From positions 744,001-808,000 of the forward strand of contig CM066296.1 of assembly GCA_033816765.1 (NCBI GenBank): a stretch of DNA of 64,000 nt, in the 5' to 3' direction. Positions 10,654-20,430 of this stretch are shown piece by piece; positions within the stretch are counted from its first letter, which is position 1; every line of letters begins with the position of its first letter. Both the position numbers and the translations under genes were made by a program. The DNA is from Nothopassalora personata (taxonomy: Eukaryota > Ascomycota > Dothideomycetes > Mycosphaerellales > Mycosphaerellaceae). The notes under the pieces were generated by a model, which was not told the DNA's origin, ran no database searches, and saw only the letters and a list, made by a program, of their open reading frames with translations.

Positions 10654-11253
10654 GGTTGCTCGCGTGCGGAGTGGTATAGCCGAGGGAGGCAGTATAGCTC
10701 GTTCCGTTGTTGTCAAGCTCCTGAAGCCCTCTTTATTTGCTCGCGTGATGTTGTTTGTGTGGTGCAAGAGAGTATACAAGAGGTGCGAAAGGTGGGGAAG
10801 GAGGATCAAATAGCTACAGTGATCAACACGAGGAGGATGTACAGGTAGCTTTCAAGTGAGCTCTCTCGGCTGTGAATGCCTTGGTCTCATTACCGCAATG
10901 CATCCAGTCCCTCTTCTTGTGTCTCTGCCCCACCATGATGTATCCCTACAGCCGCGACTGCCCTCATCGCAGCTTAGTCACGAGAACTGTTTCTCCACAC
11001 GCCGATGAATGATCGGGTGAAATCGGGCAGCATGTGCGCGCCACATTGCCGGGTGAATGTATTGCGGACACTCGCTGCGTGAAATGTCGTTCGTGTTGAT
11101 TGTTGTCGGAGGGCACATCTTCGGCCACACGAAACTGCTGTTTCACGCAGGGAAGACGCACGTGCTCTTGCGCTAAGCTTCACCCAAGCCAAACCCTCGT
11201 TGACTTGCCTTGCCGAGTCATTACGCCGATGTTTGTCAAGTGTTGAGGAGACG
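10654..11253. other. Divergent intergenic region
   Basis: 600 bp between the thioesterase and Vps71 start codons. It should hold both promoters. I recognise no specific element or extra gene. Confidence 0.4.
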
Positions 11254-12171
11254 ATGGCGACGGGTGCGCTGCGATTTCGAACGCCGCATATCGAGGAGTT
11301 GCCGATAGCGACGAGCCGGCAGTAAGTGCAGAGCATGTGCAGAGACGATGGACCATCCGTCATCGCAGACTGACATGCCTTATGTAGGGCACCGGGATTT
11401 ACTTATGTGGCAGTCTCGGGACCTGTGGTCGATCCATCAAAAGAATGGGGAACAACAAACCGAAAGCGCCAACGAACAGCAGGTCTCAACCAAAGCGAAA
11501 GTCAAAAAGAAGCCCTCTCCGCCAGACAGCAGCGCGAAGTCGAGCGAAAGATCAAAGAACTCAACAGCGACAGCGCGAAAGACATTCAAATCCCCATACC
11601 AAAGAAGACAGAGACCACGGGCGGCTCGCATCGCGCAGGAAAGACAGCAGGCACGAAGAAGATCCTAGCGAGTGGAAAGACCTTCGCCCATTACCTCGAC
11701 GATGAAGAAGCAGAAATCGCCAGAACAGGCCGAAGAGACGGCGACATCGAACCCCAAGCAGCCACCACCACCCAGCGCGCGAGCAAGACTCCTCTGGCAC
11801 GACGCAAACCACAGCGAGAAGAGAGCAGCGTGAGCGGTAGTCCTGCTCCGCCGCCGGCTCTCCTCCAACAACAATCAACCCCAGCCATGACCGACACGAT
11901 CCTCATCGACGCCGACTCGGAAGAAGCGGACCCCGGTATCGCACCTCTTCCTTCCCAAGCAGAGATGGACGCCCTGCTGAATGCTCCGCCTCTGACTTAT
12001 AACCAAGCACGATCTGCGCCTCCGCCTGCGAGCGCGCCGCCGCCGAGGAAGTTCTGTGAGATTTGTGGGTATTGGGGAAGAGTCAAGTGTATGAAGTGTG
12101 GGAATATGACTTGTAGTGTGCATTGTAAGGATACGCATGATGAGCATAAGTGTTTGAAATTTTATGCGTAA
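11254..12171 (+). CDS. VPS71: SWR1 complex subunit Vps71/Swc6, HIT-type zinc finger
   Basis: Vps71/Swc6 (ZNHIT1 in animals) belongs to the SWR1 complex that exchanges H2A for H2A.Z in nucleosomes. Exon 1 is 11254-11321, a 66-nt intron is 11322-11387 (GTAAGT...TATGTAG), and exon 2 is 11388-12171, giving 283 aa. Exon 1 gives MATGALRFRTPHIEELPIAT and joins in frame to APGFTYVAVSGP. The middle is basic and Ser/Ala-rich. The last 40 residues form the zinc finger: KFCEICGYWGRVKCMKCG, then CSVHCKDTHDEHKC, ending LKFYA. The ordered Cys/His ligands and the position at the extreme C-terminus match Vps71 rather than the other HIT proteins, Hit1 or Bcd1, where the finger is N-terminal. Confidence 0.87.
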
Positions 12172-12432
12172 GGAGACGTGGGGGAAGAGGTGGGGAAGAC
12201 ATGGTATTTGGATGGCGTTGTGATGTACAGAGATACCCAATATGTAATGATCCAGGCGTCAAAAGAAAGAAGAGAAGAGCGTCAAGGTTTGGGACTCGGA
12301 AGGTGCAAGACTGCTGGTCGGATACATCTCCAAATCAAGATGCTTTTCTCTCAAGCTCTCTATATTGAAGCCTGGGTATCTATGCTTCTGTTCTGCAATT
12401 GCTCTACTGACCGAGTTACTGTCGATTTCCAC

Positions 12433-13775
12433 TTACGAACAGGTAATGAGCCAGCCGTCACCCTCCCGCTCGCCCTTGGCATTCACGCCGCCCCACATCA
12501 CAATCTGATGTCCATCACCAAACACATCGTACCCGAAGTACGCTCGAGGACCAGGATGAACTTTCCCTTCACCTTCAGGCAAATCCTCCGGTGGCATCAC
12601 CTCAACCTCCGCCCAACTATGGCTGCCTGTGTCGTAACCCAGCTTGGAACGAATCGCATCCTTAATCGCCGCAGGCTTGATGGCATCTGCTAAGCTAGTG
12701 GTGACTTTGGCCTCTGGTTTGCTGGATCCGACTTGATACGACCAGAGGTCGGACCATTGTGTTGGATCTTCGGTGTCGTCGGGAGACTTTGTCTCGTGAG
12801 TCGAGGGATTCTGGCGCGCGCCGAAGAAGTAGAGGAGGTAATTGCGGCCGTAGCCTGTTGAGACTGGGACGAGGCCTCCTCCTATACGAGGTCTGGGGCC
12901 GGGTGTGAGCGGGTTGATCGGGAAGGAGTGGGTCTGCCATTCTGCTTTCTCCGGGTTTGTTGTGTCGAGGGTGTAGACGTCGCTGCTCATGGTCTCGGTG
13001 GAGTGGATGAGATGGAGGGTTCCTTCGACCAAGGCGGCGTTGAGGGTTGAGACTGGCGCACTGGGGAGGGGAGTCCATTTCCGAGAAGAGTAGTCGAAGT
13101 GCCAGACGTCTTTGAGTTCCTGGCCTCGGGCGTCGATGCCGCCGTAGAGGATTAGATTGTTGTTGTGTTCGAAGAGTTTGGCGTCGCTGCGTTGGACGGG
13201 AGCGACGCTGGATTCTTCAGCGTCGAAGCGCTGCCAGGCTGATTTAGCGGTCACGTAAAGCCAGAGTGTTGAGTCGCGGTCGACTAGCTTGCCGTTCGCG
13301 TCGACACCGCCAAATACTGCAACGCAAATGTTGAGATGGCTTGCTGCATGTTTGGTACGTGGGGCTGGGACCTCATCGCCATCTATTTCGTCCGCCACTG
13401 CTGGCAGTACTGAGTACGCGGGCTCTGGGTCTTCGGGTTTCTCGGCGTGTTGTAGGTTGATGGAGTGCATCTCATTGCCAGCAAGCTTGCCGTTGGGTAG
13501 CTCGCCACCAAAAATGTATGCTCGATGGCCAACTACCGTGACGCTGTGATTGGACCGTACCAAAGATAACCTAAGAACAAGTCAGCTGTGATCAGAGATA
13601 TCACCGGTCATTTTAGTCACCTCGTTCCATCATCTTGTGTTGTCACAATCTGTCTGAAGTTCGCTTTCAAGGGCATTGTCGGTTTGGCCACCATGTAAGC
13701 TCCAACTCCGGCTTGAACGCCGGTAGAGACGATCTCCTCGGCCGCCCATGCTCCAGCCACTACTTCTGCTGCCAT
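12433..13775 (-). CDS. Kelch-repeat protein of unknown role
   Basis: Exon 1 is 13775-13621, a 50-nt intron is 13620-13571 (GTGACT...TTCTTAG), and exon 2 is 13570-12433, giving 430 aa. The start MAAEVVAGAWAAEE is one of several in-frame ATGs, and 13886 would add 37 residues. Kelch-type beta-propeller blades recur: HRAYIFGGELPNGKLAGNE, CVAVFGGVDANGKLVDRD, LILYGGIDARGQELKD and QIVMWGGVNAKGEREGD, each a hydrophobic-Gly-Gly strand followed by a loop. No enzyme domain or signal peptide is visible. Cytosolic scaffolding is inference. The stop TAA at 12435-12433 overlaps a perfect GTAAGT donor. A 65-nt intron to 12372 would replace the stop with 13 more residues, ending near 12335. Confidence 0.8.
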
Positions 13776-14411
13776 TATTCTCGATATGAGCGGCCCGGTG
13801 TTGGAGTGTTGAAGGTCGGTCGATGTTTCAATGCTCATGTTGTTCGCATGCGTGTCGATAACCCCTGCCACAACGTCATTGCCCAATGCTCACGCGCACG
13901 GCTCATTCAAATTGATGTTCATGTGTCACAAGACGAGTGCTACCTGTTGCTTGTTGCTTGTGTCTATATAAACTACATGGCTACGCCTATATATACACGC
14001 CTGCGCTAAGTGACTTGATCTCACTCACGGTGGCACATGGGATGACTATTTGCCGATCGGTCCAACCAATGGCTTCAACAGCAGTGCTTATTATGGACCG
14101 AAGCTGACTAAAGATATGTTTCTCAAGTGTTCGAGTGGCGGGAACGAGGATGCGCGAAAAAAAAGGGCATGATTATGGGGGGGGGGGGGCGAGTCATGGC
14201 TTTAGAGGCGGTAGGGTAGGGACTGGGTATGGAGGATTGGAGTGTTGTTATTACACTCGTTACTGGCGTTTGTTGCATTGATTGTGTGATTTCTAAGCAT
14301 CATTTCCTTCCTCAGCCGGCGTCAATAGTAGGGACAGCACATCAATACTCGCGCCCTCCGTCGGTAATAGCATTTCATTGATCCTCTCCCGCCGTTGCGG
14401 TCCTCCAATCC
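13776..14411. other. Intergenic with poly-A and poly-G runs
   Basis: The region holds the 5' side of the kelch gene and an unassigned spacer. Near 14157-14188 a run of A is followed, after ATTAT, by about a dozen consecutive G. Such runs are prone to sequencing length errors. I see no gene. Confidence 0.4.
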
Positions 14412-14642
14412 CTACACCTCCCAGTGCACAGTGAACCGAGTGCCCTCTCGATAGATCGACGCCTCGATGTCGTCCCACGCCATTCGCTTGTCATGACGTT
14501 TCCGCGCAAGAGCGAAAATCTCCAGCTTCCACATCCCAACTCTTGTCGCTGTGGACAACGCCGGGGTCAGGGCTGAAGACTCGGTACTGACGCGTACTGA
14601 TGCAAAGGTCCCGGTCTCCGTTGCTCTAGTAAGAACTTGCAT
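14412..14642 (-). CDS. Possible coding fragment, unrecognised
   Basis: The 76-codon frame ends in RMAWDDIEASIYREGTRF plus TVHWEV and reads like real protein. The same frame remains open upstream to about 14853 with ordinary composition (TLYEVGRIANNQAGVQQPG), so this may be the last exon of a longer gene whose start or splice I could not find. Its neighbour at 14809-15362 lies in another frame. No domain is recognised. It may equally be a chance frame. Confidence 0.25.
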   Translation of the reverse strand: MQVLTRATETGTFASVRVSTESSALTPALSTATRVGMWKLEIFALARKRHDKRMAWDDIEASIYREGTRFTVHWEV

Positions 14643-14808
14643 GCTGCCACCACGAGAGGGCCACAGATGCGTTGAAGTTATCGGCTGAGATGAAGAAATC
14701 GTTTCTCTTCGTAGTAAATTGCCGAGGCTTCTTTTTGGGATCTGACGGCACGCATTGAGGAGACCTGGTTGCTGTACACCGGCTTGATTGTTTGCGATAC
14801 GGCCTACC

Positions 14809-15362
14809 TCATATAGAGTACAGCGGAAGATGTTGTTGCGAAGCTCCGGTGGTCATTCGAGCAGCGCGGAAGACTTGTTGTTCTTTGGGGTGGTAATCGT
14901 TGCTATAACCCCCGGTCGTGCTGTGGTGTAGTGACTCGGGTTCTTTCAAGCTTTGTCGAGGGTGCGTCTTAAACAAAGAAAGCTCTGGAGTCTCGAGGCC
15001 AGACGCTAAGTTCGCCGTACTAGGCCTCCGCAACATATGCTTGCGAGGCGTTCCGCTCACTGACCTAGAACGCCTCATATTCAGCAGTCAGGCTTCCTTT
15101 TTAGCATCTCGACATAACGCTCCAGTCCTTGCTGCTTCTTCTGCCTCGCGGTGACGCCCTGATTATATGTCTCTCCAAGCCCCGGGACGATCTGGACAAA
15201 AAGATGCTTTCGGCGAGTTAGAAGAAAGATAATGATTACCAAAAAACAACCTCCAGCCACTCCAAGAGCGATGCCGATATTGCGACCAGTGTGAGAAGTG
15301 CTGTCATCCGCCAGTGTCACTGTCGCGAAGAATGCCAAAAGCAACAGATTTGAGGACATCAC
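14809..15362 (-). CDS. Small single-pass membrane protein, structure unresolved
   Basis: The first frame (15362-15081, 93 aa) starts MMSSNLLLLAFFATVTLA, a signal peptide. It is followed by a 10-residue luminal spacer, one membrane segment (IGIALGVAGGCFLVIIIFLL) and a basic stop-transfer RRKH. A second frame (15078-14809, 89 aa) begins immediately after and is rich in Arg, Ser and Pro, as expected for a cytoplasmic tail. The two probably belong to one gene joined by an intron or separated by a frameshift, but I found no convincing donor and acceptor. The architecture resembles short fungal signal-anchor proteins with disordered tails. No function is suggested. Confidence 0.4.
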
Positions 15363-15919
15363 GCTTGATAGTGGGCGGGTGTGCTTGCCACGCTGACTTC
15401 AATGTGGGATTCGATGATGTGGTGTAAAGCTCTGTACGATGCCAGTCGATGAGCTGAGGTATACCACACGAGTTCGCATTCGCGAACGGTGATTCGGCTT
15501 TAATTCAGCCGCATGCAGTGTCGCAGATTCTAACAGCAGAGATCCTTCGTGTAATGATAAGTATCGGGCGCGTTCTGCTCTTGGCCAAGATCCTTGAGCA
15601 TGCTATTGTGAATGCGGTGCGCGATTGCAGCATTGATCTTACGCCTCACCGTAGTTCTATTCTCCTATGATTCACATTTTCAGATATGTTAGTAGGACGT
15701 TCGGTTCGTCTTCGTGGATGTGCATGTGAACTTCGTAGCGCCCTCTTTGCTGCCACAGGTCACATTAGATTCATGCTGTTCGTCTAGCATTGGCTCTCTC
15801 GCTGCAGTTCCAGCCATTCCGGATGCAATGTTGTTCATACGCCGCTTCGCAGATATGCTGCATCCTCTGGCAAGAGGTGTAGATCTTTCTCGACTCTGGA
15901 TTAATAGCCGTAACAATGC
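15363..15919. other. Intergenic spacer
   Basis: About 560 bp between two minus-strand membrane-protein genes. It should contain the promoter of the 15362 gene. Only short overlapping frames are present and none looks coding. Confidence 0.4.
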
Positions 15920-16720
15920 TCATGGCAGCTCTCGACGTCCGTCATGGCGCCCTTCAAGCATTTCGGCAGGACTCCGCAAAGCATCTACTTCCACGACTTG
16001 ATGATCTTTGTGCTCCTGAGACCCTTGCAACTCGTGATGTTCGGCTGGTGCAAAGTTGTCTCCAGTCATCGTCACAGAATTTGGCATAGTGTCGGTCTTC
16101 GCTGGGTGTGCCTTCCTGTAGTGTAGCACTAGCCAGGCGAACAAGGCGACTGCTAGGACCACCACTGCAGCTGCACCTACGTCGAGCCCAGCTTTTGCGC
16201 CTGTGGTAAGGTTGGCCGGACCGGCGCTTGGCATTTGCGATGGACCCGCTGAATCTGTCGGCGTCTAAATTGGTACTAAAGATGTCATTGTATGTAAAGG
16301 GAAAGTGGCCGTTGGCAAGGTCGTGGTATCAAAGTTTTGGTTAAATGTCAGATAGTCCGCTGGTCCAGCATCAAATACTGCAGCTGAGTTGTTGCAACAA
16401 ATGTAGTTTGACCTTCTTGACGCTTCACCACCCCCTATCCAAGGAGCGCAGCAATACGTTGCTTGCGAACATGCCAGCACCATTGTGGGAACCGCTGGAA
16501 AATTTCACAAGCGAATCAGCTATGGCCTTTGATAGCGGGTAAGCGGCACATACTGGTGCTGGTGGTGATGCAGAATTGCGCACAGTGTAAAGAGTTCCAG
16601 CTTGGGTTCGTACATGCCGTCCGCCAAAGGAAGTTATTGCCACTGTCACCTCGATTCTTGCAGAGCCCATTAATCGTGCATAAATCGGTGCTCTTGCTAC
16701 AGCAGCTGCTGAACCCGTTC
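15920..16720 (-). pseudogene. Cys-rich type I membrane protein with an in-frame stop
   Basis: A frame from about 16715 encodes a Cys-rich ectodomain with paired CC motifs and ACTNPSWNSLHCAQFC, a spacing I associate with a fungal family of small extracellular Cys-rich membrane proteins. A 59-nt intron (16553-16495, GTATGT...TTTCCAG) joins it to ATYCCAPWIGGGEASRR and NYICCNN, then a Thr-rich stalk. At 16267-16265 a TAG interrupts the frame. Beyond it, the same frame continues through TPTDSAGPSQ, a membrane segment (VGAAAVVVLAVALFAWLVL) and a His/Glu tail to 15920. A CAG-to-TAG change is the simplest reading. An alternative 141-nt intron ending at the TAG would restore the frame. The start codon and signal peptide are unresolved because the reading frame is closed upstream. 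Confidence 0.5.
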
Positions 16721-17679
16721 TCCGATTGCGTTACACCAGAGCAGCAAAAAGAAGCAAGAGAATAGATACGACTCGCCCTGTGACAAGTTGATTTGTGGTT
16801 CTCTCTTCAGTATACAAACCATTGTATGTGTTGGAACATGTGTGAAGACAGGAAGCTCTGGCCAAGATTAGCACACAGACTCGTGAGTACTCATACAATT
16901 CACGGAAGACAATGGCCAAGAGTACAAAGCATGCTGCCTATGCCGCTCACAAGCAGGAAGAGGAGTCGTTGGCCGCAAGTGTTGATTGGCCTGCAGCGGA
17001 TTCTTGGTGGAAAGCATGGCCCACTTGCCGTCGATTCAACTGCATGGTAAGGAGGTCTAAGCTTGGTAGGTCTCAATTGACATAGCATCGATCTGCTCAT
17101 GGCCCTGCACAGACCCTTGTGGGCGATGTTCGAGGAATAAGCCACTCTATTGTCTCAGGTAGTGGCTGCCGCTCCATGTCTTATCATTATAGGCCTAGTG
17201 TTCAGGGGCCCGATCCCTTGAGACAAGGTCCTGATCGCTCGAAACTCAATTCCATGTCCTGCTTTGCACAACGTCGTCTTTGTGCATCCAGCATACCATC
17301 CTTGACATGAGGAATTCGCCTTCTATCGTCCGGAGCCACTCTCCATGCCATCTGTACTGTGCCTGCTGGCTCTGTGCTCCCGAGTTGCGCGCACCAGATC
17401 GTGAACCACGAGGAGGCCTGTGGCGTGCGCCGTCCGTACGCCCCTCGCGCCGTTCTGGACGTGAATACCGCGGAAAGACAACGCGGACTGTCGGACATGT
17501 CTTCACTGGAAGACTAGTAGGAACGAGTGCATGGTTGAGACTCATCAACAGCCAGCCACGATTGCTTGATTGACAACGCCTCCTGAGGAATATAAGTTCA
17601 CGCATGTAGCTCCTTGGGCTTGATCTTCTGTCCTGATCAGTGCGAATCTTTGGCATATCCCTCGGAATAGTCGTGATCA
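16721..17679. other. Intergenic, no supportable gene
   Basis: Nearly 1 kb before the MACPF gene. Several short frames overlap on both strands, none with recognisable motifs or consistent splice signals. The segment next to 17680 should hold the MACPF promoter. Confidence 0.4.
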
Positions 17680-20408
17680 ATGTCTACCAAAACCTCTGCC
17701 AAGCCGTCTGCTGCGTTCAAGTCGCCTGCGAGTAGTAAGCCGCTTCCTACTGATAACAAAGTAGGCGCGAACAAGCTTGCAGACACTGTTGCCGCAGTAC
17801 AGAAAGCCGGAGGGGCGCCGGAAACGAAGGATGATGCAGCGGGAAGCAAGAAGCGTGAGTGTATCTCAATTAACTTTGTAACGAGGCTGACAAGTCTCCA
17901 GAAGCTATGGACGAAGCCGTGAACCGTTTTCAAGAGATCTCGAAGAAGCTTGGTGGTGCATCCCAGGCGCAAGCATTTTTCGCTACATATGGCACAGACG
18001 GCTTCAAGCCGGAAGCCGAGGAGAAGCCTGAGGCCATTGTGCCAAAAGAGATGACTCTCGACTCCGATATCAAGGACCGTGAAGGTAAAGGACTAGGACT
18101 GCCAACGCGCCCAGAGGGATCTGGGGCATCTTACATCAAAGAGGACCCTTGGGCCGTCGAGGACATCAACGAAGCTAAAGTCGCCACCCAGCTGGAAGAA
18201 GAAGAGTGGGCTGAACTTCTCGATACGACCAAGATGCTCCACGGCTTTGTCATCAGCAATGCTCCTGGAAGAGCTGGCACGATGTCTCGAGCAAGATTTC
18301 CTGCCTTCGCTCTAAAGCCTCTGCCAGGCAAAGCACTGGCAGAAGCGCTTACATCGAAGCCGCACTTCGAGGTATTTGATAATTCTTCCATCTCGGTGAA
18401 GGAGACAAAGACGCAGCTTGAGAAAAGTATGGCGCAGAATGGCTTCTCATCGGCTGCAATTGAAGCATCAGTGTGAGTCAGATGCGTCGCATACTTGGTG
18501 TAGGCTGACATCTCGGAAGTGGTGCTTCCACACCGACCATAGGAGCGTCTGTCTCTGCATCGCACAAGCAGGAGAGCGAACAAAGCAAAAACAGAGGAGA
18601 TTTCGAGGACCGCCAGGAGTACACGGCCACGTACAACGTATATAGCTTTCTTCCCTCGCGCTTGTGCTGTGATGCTGACTGTCGGACAGTTTCCTCGTGC
18701 AAGGGTTTTCGTGGACGAACTGAACCTACAGGTCACTCCAGAATGTGCGACGTACCTTTCGCGCCTGCGAGAGGCTAACAGAAAGATACACGCGAACGTT
18801 GAGAATGGCGACAAACCCGACAAAGACAACGCAGTTGAGCAGGCGAATGCCCTGGTGCGCCAATTCTTCCAGCGCTTTGGTAAGCATAATTCGTAGCAGC
18901 TGGGTTGCTGTCGAGCTAATTTCACATACAGGGCACATCTTTGCGACCACATTCCAGCTTGGAGGACAGCTCACGGCTACAAAGTCGGCAGAGTCGATTG
19001 CCTCCACTTCGGAGACATCAAAGCGCGATGCCATGCAACAAGCTGCAGCCGTCAGCGTTGGGTTCAAGGTCTTTTCAGCTTCTACCAGCGTCAGCAGGGG
19101 TTCATCGCAAGAAGACAAGGCCGCAGCAGCAGCACTAGCCAACAACTCTGCGCTAGCCTGGTCAGCAAGAGGTGGCAACACACTGCTTTGTGCCAACCCT
19201 CCAGAATGGGCCAATTCTGTCGCCAATTACGAGTCTTGGAGAGTTATCGAACAGGAGAATGTCGAGGTCCTCTATGACCTTATCGGAAAGCTCACAAGCG
19301 TCAACGATGACACGCTCGCGGAGTGGAAGGACATACCGACTATCTTCAACGACATTGCACAGAGAGAGTTTCAAGTCCAGCCAGATATTCCTGAGGGCAC
19401 CTGGACTGGCAAGATAACGCTCGAGACATTGGATGGTAGAAAAGTGATCCTCGACAAAGGCCAGCTTTGTTTGTCTAGCGACACCAACGCCAGTCACGCG
19501 GTGCTCCAAGTGCTTGACGCGGATATCAGGCGGTCCACCGAGGTGACTCCAGCCATGGCAGAAGTAAGTTTCACTCCTCTCGTCCTTCATTCAGCTCAGC
19601 TTGCTGACCTTCTCAGCTCTACGCGGACCATCCTCTGTTCATCATCGACAACACAAAGCATGCTCGTAGTGTCGAACTAGGTAACCAGATTCCCGGACTT
19701 TGGGTCGACACAGCTGCCGGAAACGCCGATGGCTCGATCAAGTCGAAGTCATCCACAGATAGGAAGATCTGCCGCTGGTCTATGCGCAAAGGCTCTCCCG
19801 TCTTTGGACAAGCTTTGACCCCAGACAAGATCAAGATCAGTCATGGAGATGAGGTCACGCTCTCTTGCCACTCATACCACTCTGGCGGCACATTCACCGA
19901 CCCGACCTCGCCGCCTTTCTACTCGCCTTGCATTGCGCGCAAGGACAACGAATTGAAAGTCTTTAAACTCGACGAAGCCTTCCTCAAGAATATGATGTCT
20001 CAGGAACTGTGCGACAAGCTGGCCAGCGTCGGTTTCTTGCGCAATGGCACGAACGACGTCCCGCTCCAGAAATTGATCGAGCAAAGTGACGTCGGGCGCC
20101 TCTCCGGCAGCGGAGCGTCACAACTCGAGTTCTACCGCAAATTCCTCGCAACGAAGGACCTCCTCAACAACGTCACCGAAGATCTTAAGGCCATGGTGGC
20201 GCCGCTCGAAACAACCGATTGGTGGACGAGCGACCCAGTCCGCACCGCAAGGATCATGCTCGAGAAGCCCATCACGAGCCAGACCAAGACTGTAGACGTG
20301 TGGACGTTCTTGGTCGAACGGGAGGTGCGAGTATGGCTTGAGAAGTGGGCAAAAGAGACTGGATTCGGCACAGATCCGGTTGTGTTCAAAGTGAAGTTTG
20401 TGAACTAG
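17680..20408 (+). CDS. MACPF (perforin-like) domain protein
   Basis: Six exons, 17680-17854, 17902-18472, 18520-18637, 18690-18879, 18932-19563 and 19617-20408, are joined by five introns of 47-53 nt with good donors (GTGAGT, GTGAGT, GTATAT, GTAAGC, GTAAGT), giving 825 aa in one frame. The centre carries a MACPF signature, FGHIFATTFQLGGQL, followed by an amphipathic Ser/Ala-rich segment as in membrane-inserting hairpins. MACPF proteins form oligomeric membrane pores in other organisms. Activity here is inference. There is no signal peptide: the N-terminus (MSTKTSAKPSAAFKSPA) is basic and disordered, so the product is probably cytosolic or released by lysis. The C-terminal part is a mixed globular region with no family I recognise. 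The stop is 22 bp from the stop of the convergent GH3 gene. Confidence 0.8.
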
Positions 20409-20430
20409 GTTCCTGTTTGATAACATCTCG

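Noticed and set aside
14157..14188. A and G homopolymer run as a regulatory element
   Set aside because: Simple homopolymers near a gene-poor spacer; more likely a low-complexity run with possible length error.
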